Positions 43,663 through 51,966 are shown, numbered from the stretch's first letter. The stretch: DNA of 51,966 bases from Desulfuromonadales bacterium (GCA_030145195.1 JAQYVY010000026.1:1-51966); one strand, 5' to 3'. Numbers and translations are program-made. Notes: generated from the sequence alone by a model not told the origin.

Positions 43663-45828
43663 GTGAAAATGAACTTAGGGGCACAGATCGGACTGGGGTT
43701 CGGCTCACTGATCGCCATCGCGGCGGTTCTCGGGATGATGGCGGTGTACAACATGCAGGCGGTCGAGGACCAGTCGAGCGTGCTAGCCAAGGAGCACATC
43801 CCAAATTCCACCTTAGCCAGCACGGTGGCCATAGACAGTCTGAATACCATGCTCGATGTTACCGACTACACCTATACCGGTGACCAGAAAAATCTCGAGG
43901 AAGGCCAGATGCATCTGGCGAAGGTCAAAAAGTCCTTGAAGGAGTCCCTTGAGCTGACCAGCCGCTCTACGGAACTGCAGCACCAGAAGGGGGAGCTTGA
44001 GCTGGCGAGCACCAAGGTGGATAAGTATGAAGAATTGCTCGACCAGGGGGTTGCCGCCAAGAAGGCCTACGATGGCTACTACAACGAACTGGTCGCTGTC
44101 GGCGGCGAGTTCCTTCGTGAGGCGGAAGCCTACATAGCCGATCAGGACCAGCATCTCCAGTCGGAGCTGGGGCAGGAGGTTTCGGCGCAGTTACTTAGCG
44201 ACCGGGTTGCCAAAGTCAAGCAAGGTAACCGCCTGCTTGACTTGGGGCGGGCTGGCCGCATGGCAGTTTTGAGGACCATGGCGATGCGTGACGCTAAGTA
44301 CATTAAGGAAGCACAAGGGCATTTCCGGGAGATGCTCGAGGTCAGCAGCAACCTGAAGGCCGGAGCCACCAGAGCGCAGGTTCAGGCTCGTTTGGGAGAG
44401 ATCGATGATTATCTGCAGCGCTACCTGACCGGCCTTGATGGCCTTCACTCAAGCATGACAGATATTCAGACGTTGGAAGAGCAGCGGGACGTTCTCGGTG
44501 CGGCAGTGGTTGAGTCGGCGATGGCGGCGGTCAGTGCCAGTATGGAAGCCACCGAAAATGTGGCAGATAACGCCATGAGCTCGCTGTCCACGGCATCGAT
44601 GGTGATGATCATCGGCCTGCTCATCGCCCTGCTGGTAGGTGTCTTCATTGCCGTTTTTATCACCCGCTCCATTACCCGCCCAATCGCTCTCGGAGTCAAT
44701 CTCGCCGAGAGAATTGCTCAAGGCGATTTCACGCAGAGACTGAATCTCAAGCGTGCCGACGAAATCGGGCAGTTAGGCAAATCACTCGATGTTATGTCTG
44801 ATGTACTCGCCAGTCAGGTCAAAGTGGCAGAGGAGATTGCCCGAGGGAATCTCAAGGTAGAAGTAACGCCCGCTTCAGACAGAGATCAGTTGGGCAATGC
44901 AATGCAAAGTATGGTGTTCAAGCTGCGCGAAATTATGGGCCAAGTTCGTAGTGCGGTCGAGAATGTCTCATCAGGATCCCAGGCAATGAGTGCCTCGTCT
45001 GAAGAGATGTCTCAAGGTGCGAGCGAGCAGGCGGCAGCGGCTGAAGAAGCATCATCAAGCGTTGAACAGATGACTGCGAACATCCGTCAGAATGCCGACA
45101 ACGCACTTGAAACAGAGAAAATTGCGACATCGGCAGCATCAGACGCCGAAGATGGTGGTAACGCTGTTACGGCTACCGTCGGTGCGATGAAGGAGATTGC
45201 TCAAAAAATCACGATTATTGAGGAGATTTCGCGCCAAACCAATCTGCTGGCCTTGAATGCGGCCATCGAAGCCGCCCGCGCTGGTGATCACGGTAAGGGT
45301 TTTGCTGTGGTGGCGGCTGAAGTGCGTAAACTGGCAGAACGTAGCCAGAAGGCCGCAGGAGAGATCAATGACCTTTCAACCAACAGTGTCGCGGTGGCTG
45401 AGAAGGCAGGTTCATTACTCGCCACGTTGGTGCCAAACATCCAAAAGACTGCTGAGCTGGTGCAGGAAATTAGTGCGGCCAGCAGGGAGCAGGACGCTGG
45501 TGCAGATCAGATCAATAAAAGTATTCAGCAGCTTGATGCGGTCATTCAGCAGAATGCTTCTGCTTCCGAGGAGATGGCCAGTACAGCAGAGGAACTTTCC
45601 AGCCAATCGGAACAGCTTGCTGAAATGGTCAGTTTTTTTGTGATGAATGAAACTTCTTTAAGTAATCGTCATCACAAGCCATTAGCATCGAAGTCTACTG
45701 CAGAGATAAGTCAGCCTCAACTTGTTCATTCCAAGGGTTTGGGAGCAGGTGATAGGAACTCTGCCAATGAAGACACTGAATTTCGGGGCAAGCAAGATGC
45801 CATGGATAATGAATTTGAAACGTATTAA
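43663..45828 (+). CDS. Methyl-accepting chemotaxis protein
   Basis: A 721-residue membrane receptor. Helix 1 (about 6-28) and helix 2 (about 308-332) bracket a roughly 280-residue, mostly helical periplasmic domain, long enough for a bimodular (HBM-like) sensor. HAMP follows (about 333-385), then methylation helices and the signalling tip ([20 protein letters not shown], about 520-540). No CheR-binding pentapeptide ends the protein. GTG 43663 fits best with AAAAGGAG eight bases upstream; GTG 43654 overlaps that site and ATG 43669 is a further option. CheW follows 12 bases after its stop. Confidence 0.94.
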   Translation: MKMNLGAQIGLGFGSLIAIAAVLGMMAVYNMQAVEDQSSVLAKEHIPNSTLASTVAIDSLNTMLDVTDYTYTGDQKNLEEGQMHLAKVKKSLKESLELTSRSTELQHQKGELELASTKVDKYEELLDQGVAAKKAYDGYYNELVAVGGEFLREAEAYIADQDQHLQSELGQEVSAQLLSDRVAKVKQGNRLLDLGRAGRMAVLRTMAMRDAKYIKEAQGHFREMLEVSSNLKAGATRAQVQARLGEIDDYLQRYLTGLDGLHSSMTDIQTLEEQRDVLGAAVVESAMAAVSASMEATENVADNAMSSLSTASMVMIIGLLIALLVGVFIAVFITRSITRPIALGVNLAERIAQGDFTQRLNLKRADEIGQLGKSLDVMSDVLASQVKVAEEIARGNLKVEVTPASDRDQLGNAMQSMVFKLREIMGQVRSAVENVSSGSQAMSASSEEMSQGASEQAAAAEEASSSVEQMTANIRQNADNALETEKIATSAASDAEDGGNAVTATVGAMKEIAQKITIIEEISRQTNLLALNAAIEAARAGDHGKGFAVVAAEVRKLAERSQKAAGEINDLSTNSVAVAEKAGSLLATLVPNIQKTAELVQEISAASREQDAGADQINKSIQQLDAVIQQNASASEEMASTAEELSSQSEQLAEMVSFFVMNETSLSNRHHKPLASKSTAEISQPQLVHSKGLGAGDRNSANEDTEFRGKQDAMDNEFETY

Positions 45829-45840
45829 AGGGGGGGGGAG

Positions 45841-46389
45841 ATGACGTCAATCAATACTGAGATCAAGCAGTTTGTTACTTTCCAGTTGGGAGAGGAAGTT
45901 TTCGGAGTTGAGGTCAACCGAACTCGCGAGATCCTCAGCCTGATTCCAGTGACGAGTGTGCCGCAAACACCAGACTATATGATCGGGGTGATTAACCTGC
46001 GCGGACAAGTTGTGCCGGTGATCGATATGCGCTTGAAGCTGGGTCTGCCAGCAGGAGAAGAGACTCAGGATACTTGCATAATAGTCATGGAGGTGCAGGT
46101 CGAGGATGAGACTCTGGTGGTTGGTGCGCGGGCCGATGCCGTGCGTGAAGTACTTGAAATCAATCGTGACCAGATCGAGCCACCGCCGCGCTTAGGAACC
46201 AAACTGAAGGCTGAGTTTATTGAGGGGATGGGAAAGGTTGATGACCAGTTTTTGATCCTGCTAAATGTCGATCATGTGTTCAGTAGCGATGAGATCGCCC
46301 TGGTTCAAGACATCAGCGGGGGTGAAGTCGATGAGATAGAGCAAGAAGAAGAGAGTGTGGAGGCAGTTCTTAATGATCAAATACGGTGA
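45841..46389 (+). CDS. cheW: CheW chemotaxis coupling protein with acidic tail
   Basis: A 182-residue adaptor linking MCPs to CheA. The two SH3-like subdomains are recognisable by FQLGEEVFGVEVNRTREI, the MIGVINLRGQVVPVIDMRL core and ILLNVDHVF near the end. The last 25 residues are an acidic extension (DEIEQEEESVEAVL) not usual in CheW. A run of G (GGGGGGGAG) just before the ATG is the ribosome site. It is directly downstream of the MCP. No cheA is in the window, so the array kinase must come from elsewhere. Its 3' end overlaps a small gene. Confidence 0.94.
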   Translation: MTSINTEIKQFVTFQLGEEVFGVEVNRTREILSLIPVTSVPQTPDYMIGVINLRGQVVPVIDMRLKLGLPAGEETQDTCIIVMEVQVEDETLVVGARADAVREVLEINRDQIEPPPRLGTKLKAEFIEGMGKVDDQFLILLNVDHVFSSDEIALVQDISGGEVDEIEQEEESVEAVLNDQIR

Positions 46390-46534
46390 CAAGGTTTTAA
46401 TCAGGGATCAAACCAAACTCGAGGGGACGACAGGATTAGTCCTAAAGGTTTCAAGTGATCAAGTTGCCGATGTCCTCCTTGACAAAGCAATCATCTACTC
46501 TGCGAAAATGGAAAATTTGGAGCTGATATCGTAA
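46373..46534 (+). CDS. Overlooked 53-residue protein overlapping the cheW 3' end
   Basis: A small frame starts at ATG 46373, 17 bases inside cheW, with GGAGG nine bases upstream, and ends at TAA 46532. It encodes MIKYGDKVLIRDQTKLEGTT followed by a GLVLKVSSDQVADVLLDK stretch and ends MENLELIS. The YGDKVLIRD...GTTGLVLKV pattern resembles a small SH3/KOW-like barrel, but I do not recognise a family. The overlap and strong ribosome site suggest translational coupling to CheW. It could be a partner of the MCP-CheW unit (inference). Confidence 0.7.
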   Translation: MIKYGDKVLIRDQTKLEGTTGLVLKVSSDQVADVLLDKAIIYSAKMENLELIS

Positions 46535-46705
46535 CTTAACACGTGATCCCTCCCACACACCGTTTAAACCGCTATCCGTCCATTCGCTGTTGGCTAGTCG
46601 TAACTACCAAGCAGCACGTTTTAATGCTCAACAAGTAGGGCAATAAGCGCCAGCAGTATCGTAAGGCTGATCAATACAGTCTTTTCGAGACGAAAGGAAT
46701 TGAAT

Positions 46706-47074
46706 ATGAAACGAATTATGACTGTCGATGATTCAGCAACGGTCAGGCAGGTTTTGAATATGACACTTACCGGTGCTGGTTATGATGTCGTAGAAGCCAT
46801 GAATGGCGAAGATGCACTGCATAAATTGGCAGATCAGTCTGTCGACGTCCTTGTCACCGATCTGAATATGCCGAAACTCGACGGTGTGGGTTTGATCAAA
46901 AAGGTCAGAAGTATTGCTGGAAACCGGTTTATGCCGATCATTATGTTGACCACAGAATCTCAATCTGAGAAAAAGCAAGAGGGGAAAAATGCAGGGGCGT
47001 CCGGTTGGATAACCAAGCCATTCAAACCAGAGCAATTGTTATCGATAGTGCGCATGATCTGTCCAGCCACATAG
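46706..47074 (+). CDS. cheY: CheY-like single-domain response regulator (second copy)
   Basis: A 122-residue receiver beginning MKRIMTVDDSATVRQVLNMT, with GAAAGGA before the ATG. The phospho-Asp lies in VLVTDLNMPKLDG, the Thr in IIMLTTE and the Lys in WITKPFK. It is the chemotaxis type of CheY, close in pattern to the copy at 43228. It comes 171 bases after the small 53-residue gene, with no obvious promoter between, and is followed by a strong terminator at 47152. Confidence 0.92.
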   Translation: MKRIMTVDDSATVRQVLNMTLTGAGYDVVEAMNGEDALHKLADQSVDVLVTDLNMPKLDGVGLIKKVRSIAGNRFMPIIMLTTESQSEKKQEGKNAGASGWITKPFKPEQLLSIVRMICPAT

Positions 47075-47151
47075 CCTTGTGATTATGTCTATACGTATTC
47101 ACCTATAGAGATCTGATTCTTTGCCGCACCGAAATATTTGATTGTGGAGAG

Positions 47152-47182
47152 GGGGGCGCCCCGTTGAGCGCCCCCTTTCTTT
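47152..47182 (+). terminator. Rho-independent terminator of the chemotaxis cluster
   Basis: GGGGGCGC (47152-47159) pairs with GCGCCCCC (47168-47175), 8 bp around an eight-base loop, followed by TTTCTTTTT. Confidence 0.85.
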
Positions 47183-47219
47183 TTGCATTTTTCCAAAGAG
47201 CATGCAAAGCAGTAATTGA

Positions 47220-47303
47220 ATGAATGAGGTTCCTGAAAAAAAGAGTGCAGGTGCTTTGTCGGGCACGAACATGATAAAGGGGCCTGTTAGGGATTTTGTG
47301 TAA
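47220..47303 (+). pseudogene. Remnant of a second copy of the hybrid-kinase start
   Basis: From about 47176 to 47275 the sequence is roughly 85% identical by eye to the leader and first 20 codons of the kinase at 37775 (about 37737-37832). The remnant encodes MNEVPEKKSAGALSGTNM and then diverges, stopping after 27 codons, against MNEVPKKQSAGALSGTTI in the intact gene. It is a duplication scar rather than a working gene. Confidence 0.8.
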
Positions 47304-47703
47304 ACGACCTCTCGGTTAATACGTCGGCATCCGTTTTTGATGCGTTATCGGCAATAGAAAAACCGTGAGTCTTTCTGGGATGTTTCCCTCTGGTTGGAAA
47401 AATGGAATGAGTGGGCTTGTCGAGTTAAGATAACAATCGATCCCGCTATCACTATCAACCCTTAAGACGCTATGTAAAGCGGACACAAGGGAATGTGGCG
47501 CTAGTTTAAGGGTTTGTAGCATGCAAATCTCAGCAAAACCTGGACTGTCGCCGCATTGGGGCTGTCCCATGGTTTTGCGGCGTTAATCAGCACAGTTCCA
47601 AAACCGTAAATCAAGGGACAGCCCCGATTTACTCCATACGGTAGATAACCACAAACCAGCGCCATTCCGGACACTAAGGTGGAATTGGCCGTTGGTCGGT
47701 GGG
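47304..47703. other. Gene-free stretch with a GGGGCTGTCCC repeat
   Basis: No frame here looks like a real protein. The region holds the repeat at 47557-47625 and otherwise unremarkable sequence between the kinase remnant and the convergent GGDEF gene. Confidence 0.5.
47557..47625. repeat. GGGGCTGTCCC inverted repeat
   Basis: TGGGGCTGTCCC (47557-47568) faces GGGACAGCCCC (47615-47625), with an inner GGTTTTG/CAAAACC-like pairing. It is the same family as 33921-34013. Confidence 0.7.
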
Positions 47704-48714
47704 TTATATGGGTGTTTGTCTGTCACCTGCGACAGGGGCTGCAATCACACTTTGATTGCGGCCAGAATCTTTAGCCTGATAGAGCGCGTCATCCGCCATG
47801 GCGATCACTTGGGAAGATGAGAGCTTGCGGCTCGGTATAACGCTGGCGATACCGATACTGACCGTGATTATGGGGGCTACGGGTGATTCGTTGTGTGGTA
47901 TCTCCAACTTTTTGACCCGGTTATGAAAAGCTATTGCCAGCTCCCTGGCTCCGTTAATGTCTGTATCGGGAAGAATCGCAATAAATTCTTCACCGCCGTA
48001 ACGGGCCAAAAGGTCCCCTCCTCGACAGAGTGCGCTCTGTAGCGCCATCGATACTTTCTGAAGGCAAACATCGCCTTCAAGGTGGCCGTAGTAATCGTTG
48101 TACCTTTTGAAATGATCGATATCGATCATGATCACTGAAAAAGGCTTTTGCCCGCGTTGTTCGCGCATCCATTCACGCGTTATAAATTCATTGAAAGACC
48201 GTCGATTCGCCAGGCCGGTCAAACTGTCGGTTGTCGAAAGTTTTTCCAACTCCAGATTCATTTCGGCCAGCCGCTCATTGAGTATTAACAACTCCATTTC
48301 ACGGGCTTTGCGGCGATTCATCTCTTTTTTGAGGCGAAGGGCGGAACGTACTCTTGCCAGCAGTTCCGTGTGGTTTGGCGGTTTGGTGATGTAGTCAGTG
48401 GCACCAGCAGCGAATGCTGAGTCTAGCCCGTCAAGATGGTCGGCGCCACTGATAATGATGATTGGGACCTCACCAAAAAAGGCGTGCGCAGAGAATTCTC
48501 GACAGGAATCGATACCACTCTTGCCCGGCAGATTGATATCCAGCAGGATCAAATCCAGATCGGTTGATGTTTCGTCTGTCTCATAGAACCCAATCGACTG
48601 ATAGGCCTCTTCAACTGAGTTGCAAAGAATCAGGTCAGTGAAGCCGGCCTCAATGAGCAAGTCACCAATAAAGGTTCGGGAGGTCAGGGAATCGTCAACA
48701 ATCAAAATACTCAT
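47704..48714 (-). CDS. Response regulator with GGDEF diguanylate cyclase domain
   Basis: A 336-residue protein: receiver (about 1-120, phospho-Asp in DLILLDINLPGKSG), a coiled-coil linker (about 130-165) and a GGDEF domain. The catalytic motif is GGEEF in ARYGGEEFIA. The inhibitory RxxD site precedes it by five residues (RGGD). The guanine-contacting Asn and Asp in FKRYNDYYGHLEGD are both canonical, so it should make c-di-GMP rather than cGAMP. ATG 48714 has GGTGGTG upstream; a frame extension to 48759 lacks such a site. It lies inside the putative island next to the tRNA end. Confidence 0.94.
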   Translation of the reverse strand: MSILIVDDSLTSRTFIGDLLIEAGFTDLILCNSVEEAYQSIGFYETDETSTDLDLILLDINLPGKSGIDSCREFSAHAFFGEVPIIIISGADHLDGLDSAFAAGATDYITKPPNHTELLARVRSALRLKKEMNRRKAREMELLILNERLAEMNLELEKLSTTDSLTGLANRRSFNEFITREWMREQRGQKPFSVIMIDIDHFKRYNDYYGHLEGDVCLQKVSMALQSALCRGGDLLARYGGEEFIAILPDTDINGARELAIAFHNRVKKLEIPHNESPVAPIITVSIGIASVIPSRKLSSSQVIAMADDALYQAKDSGRNQSVIAAPVAGDRQTPI

Positions 48715-48911
48715 GTCACCACCGTAAAGAAGCCAATGCTGATATTCTTGTTCTCTCAATAATATCGTAATCGTTGGAAAGTGAAAGCTCTTGAATTGAG
48801 AACACGAAAAAGGAGGAGGGCGAAGAGTTCGGGAAAACTAACTTATAGACATACTAAGCTGTTCTTGCCAGGTTTGTGTGACAAGGGAAGAATCAGGCAT
48901 GTGAAAATTAA

Positions 48912-48941
48912 AAACCCGATCATATTTCTATGATCGGGTTT
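48912..48941 (-). terminator. Terminator downstream of tRNA-Leu
   Basis: AAACCCGATCATA and TATGATCGGGTTT form a perfect 13-bp stem with a four-base loop, and the minus strand continues into TTAATTTT. It lies ten bases past the tRNA 3' end. Confidence 0.88.
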
Positions 48942-48950
48942 CTTGTTGTC

Positions 48951-49037
48951 TGGTGCCGAAGGCGAGACTCGAACTCGCACGTCCTTTCGAACACACGCCC
49001 CTCAAGCGTGCGTGTCTACCAATTCCACCACTTCGGC
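48951..49037 (-). tRNA. tRNA-Leu (anticodon GAG)
   Basis: The minus strand folds as a class II tRNA of 87 bases: acceptor GCCGAAG/CTTCGGC, D arm GTGGAATTGGTAGACAC, anticodon stem CACGC/GCGTG with loop TTGAGGG (anticodon GAG), a long variable arm, T arm GCGAGTTCGAGTCTCGC and an encoded CCA. The last 20 bases are duplicated at 36846-36865. Confidence 0.96.
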
Positions 49038-49089
49038 AAGCGATGTATTTATACTGATATGATGTGGCGCTGTCAATAAAATTGACGCA

Positions 49090-49425
49090 CTATTTTGTGT
49101 CTTCTGCAGGTGGTGCTGGAGGCGTATCCAGAACCGGCATGGCAGCGGGTGCTGAGATCGGTGAAACATGTTCGGGCATGATACTGGTCGCACCGGGCTG
49201 GCTCCAGAAAATAGCCAGGGCCAGGCTGGTCAGCATGAAGATGACTGCCACTCCGGTGGTCATCTTGCTGAGGAAGGATTGTCCGCCGGAGGCACCGAAA
49301 ATGGTGTTGCTGCCGCCTGCGCCAAATGCGGCACCGACTTCTGCCCCTTTGCCGCCCTGAATCAGGACAATACCAATGAGAGCCAGACAAATCAGAATGT
49401 GTAAAACCAAAAGCAGAGTGTTCAT
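49090..49425 (-). CDS. secG: SecG, preprotein translocase subunit
   Basis: A 111-residue inner-membrane protein with two helices (about 3-22 and 53-72) joined by the family's Gly-rich cytoplasmic loop, here VLIQGGKGAEVGAAFGAGGS then TIFGASGGQSFL. SecG assists SecYEG-mediated export. The C-terminal tail is Pro/Ala-rich and likely unstructured. It lies between tpiA and tRNA-Leu, an order (tpi-secG-tRNA) common in bacteria. Confidence 0.95.
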   Translation of the reverse strand: MNTLLLVLHILICLALIGIVLIQGGKGAEVGAAFGAGGSNTIFGASGGQSFLSKMTTGVAVIFMLTSLALAIFWSQPGATSIMPEHVSPISAPAAMPVLDTPPAPPAEDTK

Positions 49426-49502
49426 AGATTCACCTTAAAGTTGTTCTTAATGTTTTTCAAGAGCGGCACTCTAGCACATTAATATTAGCAGTAAAAGCAT
49501 AA

Positions 49503-50261
49503 TTACACTTTTTCGAAATTCACGATCCTGGCAAAATCTGCCGCCTTGAGGCTGGCACCACCGACCAGTGCGCCATCGACATCAGGCTGAGTCATCAGGC
49601 CATCGACGTTGCCCGGTTTGACGCTGCCGCCATAGAGAATCCGGGTCGCATCAGCAACTTTTGGGTTGTAGAGTTCTTTCACCAGGGCGCGGATGAAGGC
49701 GTGTGCTTCCTGTGCCTGCTCATCACTTGCGGTGACGCCGGTACCGATGGCCCAGATCGGCTCGTAGGCGATGACGACATTTGACATCTGCTCGGTACTC
49801 AAGTTTTTCAGACCCAATCGTACCTGATGTCGCAGGACATCAAACATCTGGTCACTTTCGCGTTCTTCGAGGGTTTCGCCAATACAAAAGATGGTTCCTA
49901 ACCCGGCATCAGCCAGGGCGCGAGCCTTGGCGTTGATGAAATCGTTAGTCTCGCCAAAAATTTGGCGTCGCTCAGAATGTCCGATAATGACGTAATGGCA
50001 GCCAACGTCTTTGAGAAACAGGGGGGAGACTTCGCCAGTGAATGCACCCTGAGGCTCAGGGTAGCAGTTCTGGGCCGCCAGTTTGATATTGCTGCCTGAG
50101 AGAATTTCAGCAACCTTGCTCAAGGCGGTAAAGACCGGGGCAACCACAATTTCAACGTCCTGGTTCGAGGCGACAGCGGGAATTATTTCAGAAACCAGGC
50201 CGCAGGCTTCATCTAGAGTTTTGTGTAGCTTCCAGTTTCCTGCGATCATGGGCTTGCGCAT
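49503..50261 (-). CDS. tpiA: Triosephosphate isomerase
   Basis: A 252-residue TIM barrel interconverting dihydroxyacetone phosphate and glyceraldehyde-3-phosphate. Catalytic residues are the Lys in AGNWKLHK, the His in IIGHSERR and the Glu in AYEPIWAIGTG; the phosphate loop ILYGGSVKPGN is present. The ATG at 50261 has AAGGAG upstream, so an extension to 50279 is rejected. It follows pgk by about 110 bases on the same strand. Confidence 0.97.
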   Translation of the reverse strand: MRKPMIAGNWKLHKTLDEACGLVSEIIPAVASNQDVEIVVAPVFTALSKVAEILSGSNIKLAAQNCYPEPQGAFTGEVSPLFLKDVGCHYVIIGHSERRQIFGETNDFINAKARALADAGLGTIFCIGETLEERESDQMFDVLRHQVRLGLKNLSTEQMSNVVIAYEPIWAIGTGVTASDEQAQEAHAFIRALVKELYNPKVADATRILYGGSVKPGNVDGLMTQPDVDGALVGGASLKAADFARIVNFEKV

Positions 50262-50373
50262 AAGGGGCTCCTTGAGCAATTCAATGTGTTGTCTTGAGAA
50301 ATTATAACCAAACGATAATCATAAGTTTGCGTTAAAACTTTAAAGTCTTGGCACTGGTTGTCTCATTGTGGCT

Positions 50374-51567
50374 TTAGGGTGCATCCGTTAAGGCGGCCAG
50401 CCCCGGCAGCGTTTTCCCTTCAAGAAACTCCAGGGATGCGCCACCACCGGTTGAGATATGGGTCATCTGAGATTCAACCCCGGCCTTTCTGACCGCGGCT
50501 ACTGAATCGCCACCGCCGACAATCGAACGAGCCTGTGATTTAGCCAGGGTTTTAGCCAGCGACATTGTCCCTTTGGAAAAGGCCTCGAATTCAAAGACGC
50601 CCATGGGGCCATTCCAGAGCACCATGCGAGCATTGCGCAGCACGCCGGCGTAGGTGGCGATGGTTGCCGGGCCAATATCGAGAGCCATCCAGTCGTCGGG
50701 AAAGTTGGCGTCGCTGCAGACTTTATGCTCGGCATCGGCGCTGAATTCTGCGGCTACCACGTGGTCTTGTGGCAACAACAAGGTTACGCCTTTATCTTTG
50801 GCCATCTGAAGCAGTTTTCCGGCCAGTTCAATGCGATCTTCTTCAACCAGCGACTTGCCGACAGGACGACCCTTGGCACGCAAAAAGGTGTACGCCATGC
50901 CACCGCCAATAATCAGGGTATCAACCTTGTCCATCAGGTTCTCAATGACCGCAATCTTGTCGCTGACCTTGGCGCCGCCGATCACTGCGACAAACGGGTG
51001 GTCTGGATAAGCCAACGCTTGTCCAAGATATTTAATCTCTTTTTCCAACAGGAAACCAGCGGCAGCAGGTTGTAAATATCGAGCGACCCCTTCGGTCGAA
51101 GCATGAGCGCGGTGAGCCGTACCGAATGCGTTGTTGACATAAATGTCAGCATTGGCGGCCAGCTCTTTCGCAAACGCCGGGTCGTTTTTGGTCTCGCCAG
51201 CATGAAAGCGCACGTTTTCCAACAGCAGCACGTCGCCATCCCGCATCTGATCGATCATCCGTTTGACATCCGGGCCGATGCAGTCGGTTGCCATCTTGAC
51301 CGCCTTGCCGAGATGTTCAGCGAGGCAAGAGGCAACTGAGGCCAGGGTGAATTTAGGGTCCGGCCCGTTTTTCGGTCGACCCAGGTGGGAGGCCAGGATC
51401 AGACGCCCACCATTGTTGATGATGTGACGGATGGTTGGCATCGAAGCTTTGATGCGCGTGTCATCGCTGACGTGATTGGTGTCGTCAAGCGGAACATTAA
51501 AGTCAACGCGGCACAGGACACGCTTGCCCTGAAAATCGATATCTCTAATGGAGAGTTTATGTAACAT
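50374..51567 (-). CDS. pgk: Phosphoglycerate kinase
   Basis: A 397-residue glycolytic kinase transferring phosphate from 1,3-bisphosphoglycerate to ADP. Diagnostic stretches are KRVLCRVDFNVPLDD, HLGRPKNGPDPKFTL, the hinge region VIGGAKVSDKI and the nucleotide site GNGPMGVFE-like WNGPMGVFEF with GGGDSVAAV near the C-terminus. It is the middle gene of the gap-pgk-tpiA set, separated from gap by a repeat and a terminator-like hairpin, so pgk may have its own promoter. Confidence 0.97.
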   Translation of the reverse strand: MLHKLSIRDIDFQGKRVLCRVDFNVPLDDTNHVSDDTRIKASMPTIRHIINNGGRLILASHLGRPKNGPDPKFTLASVASCLAEHLGKAVKMATDCIGPDVKRMIDQMRDGDVLLLENVRFHAGETKNDPAFAKELAANADIYVNNAFGTAHRAHASTEGVARYLQPAAAGFLLEKEIKYLGQALAYPDHPFVAVIGGAKVSDKIAVIENLMDKVDTLIIGGGMAYTFLRAKGRPVGKSLVEEDRIELAGKLLQMAKDKGVTLLLPQDHVVAAEFSADAEHKVCSDANFPDDWMALDIGPATIATYAGVLRNARMVLWNGPMGVFEFEAFSKGTMSLAKTLAKSQARSIVGGGDSVAAVRKAGVESQMTHISTGGGASLEFLEGKTLPGLAALTDAP

Positions 51568-51625
51568 TTTCGTCCTCGAAAAAGCGTAGATTTGATAACG
51601 AAGAATAAGACCGTAAATAAAAAAC

Positions 51626-51734
51626 TAACGCAATGACACCGAGAAAAGCCAAGAAAACCACGACGGGTGGAGTTTCTCTCTTCGCAACTGGATCCCTTTG
51701 CGAGCTTGCTTTTGCACTTTGAGACATTGCGTTA
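51626..51734. repeat. Inverted repeat with TAACGCAATG ends between gap and pgk
   Basis: TAACGCAATG (51626-51635) and CATTGCGTTA (51725-51734) are exact inverted complements 89 bases apart. The ends recall the TTAACGCAAAG ends of family A, so this may be a diverged member. Confidence 0.55.
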
Positions 51735-51761
51735 AAGTTTACCGCTTTTTTTTATAAGGAA

Positions 51762-51786
51762 AAGGGCAGGTTTTTAACCTGCCCTT
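51762..51786 (-). terminator. Terminator downstream of gap
   Basis: AAGGGCAGGT and ACCTGCCCTT form a perfect 10-bp stem with a five-base loop, ten bases past the gap stop. The minus strand runs into TTTTCCTTATAAAAAA. Confidence 0.85.
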
Positions 51787-51795
51787 CGAAATATC

Positions 51796-51966
51796 CTATA
51801 AAGACTTGGTCATCAGCTTGGCCAGATCGACCACGCGGTTTGAATAACCCCATTCGTTATCGTACCAGCTCATGACTTTAACCATGGTGCCGCCAATGAC
51901 GGTAGTGGTTGCAGCGTCAACGGTCGATGACGACGGGTTGCCGTTGAAGTCGCAGGAGACCAGTGG
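51796..51966 (-). CDS. gap: Glyceraldehyde-3-phosphate dehydrogenase, C-terminal part
   Basis: The last 56 residues of a GAPDH whose start lies beyond the window. [20 protein letters not shown], then the conserved [15 protein letters not shown] near the C-terminus, identify the family without doubt. It is upstream of pgk and tpiA on the same strand, the standard lower-glycolysis cluster. The terminator at 51762 lies between it and pgk. Confidence 0.96.
   Translation of the reverse strand, partial: PLVSCDFNGNPSSSTVDAATTTVIGGTMVKVMSWYDNEWGYSNRVVDLAKLMTKSL

Noticed and set aside
47316-47570. Minus-strand open frame of 84 codons
   Set aside because: Low-complexity, mixed composition, no ribosome site, and its start overlaps the GGGGCTGTCCC repeat.
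47704-48714. Hypr-type (cGAMP-making) GGDEF enzyme to pair with the riboswitch
   Set aside because: The guanine-contacting Asn and Asp are both canonical and an RxxD inhibitory site is present, pointing to c-di-GMP.

Overview
The window looks like a chromosomal segment from a Desulfuromonadales (Geobacter/Desulfuromonas-type) bacterium. The inference rests on a Mo-nitrogenase operon with leader RNAs resembling the Geobacter antitermination type, a GEMM-I riboswitch with the A that marks the cGAMP class known from Geobacter, abundant PAS kinases and chemotaxis genes, ablAB osmolyte genes and many palindromic intergenic repeats. No species can be named from sequence alone.

Layout. 1-2700: tail of an unknown gene, then a leftward operon of a STAS-like protein and a PAS histidine kinase preceded by a GEMM-I riboswitch and terminator. 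3.2-6.6 kb: small membrane proteins, a rhodanese and a MATE exporter. 6.9-11.5 kb: an alpha-glucan phosphorylase, a GspA/GspB-type pair and a tiny lipoprotein. 12.0-15.9 kb: a leftward six-gene operon (HMA-domain protein, DUF2318 protein, FtsX/MacB-like permease, ATPase, two zinc-ribbon proteins) in which nearly every member except the ATPase carries cysteine pairs. 16.6-23.5 kb: a divergent CusCBA-type Cu/Ag efflux operon ending in a Met/His-rich secreted protein. 23.8-27.5 kb: marC, ablB and ablA, then a MarR regulator with a 27-bp palindromic operator.

27.8-34.9 kb: nifH-nifD-nifK-nifX-like-ferredoxin-nifX-like-nifB, driven by a sigma-54 promoter. Two leaders, one before nifH and one before nifB, each carry paired hexaloop hairpins overlapping a terminator, as expected for ANTAR-protein antitermination. 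35-36.6 kb: a TSUP exporter and an SRAP (YedK/HMCES) protein.

36.8-49.0 kb: a 12-kb segment bounded by an exact 20-bp copy of the tRNA-Leu 3' end, which looks like an old integrated island. Beyond decayed gene fragments at its left edge, its cargo is all signalling: a large hybrid kinase, a sigma-54 response regulator, two CheY proteins, an MCP, CheW, a small unrecognised protein overlapping cheW, and a GGDEF response regulator. No integrase or cheA is visible. A remnant of the kinase start recurs after the second cheY. 49.1 kb to the end: secG, tpiA, pgk and the tail of gap, all leftward.
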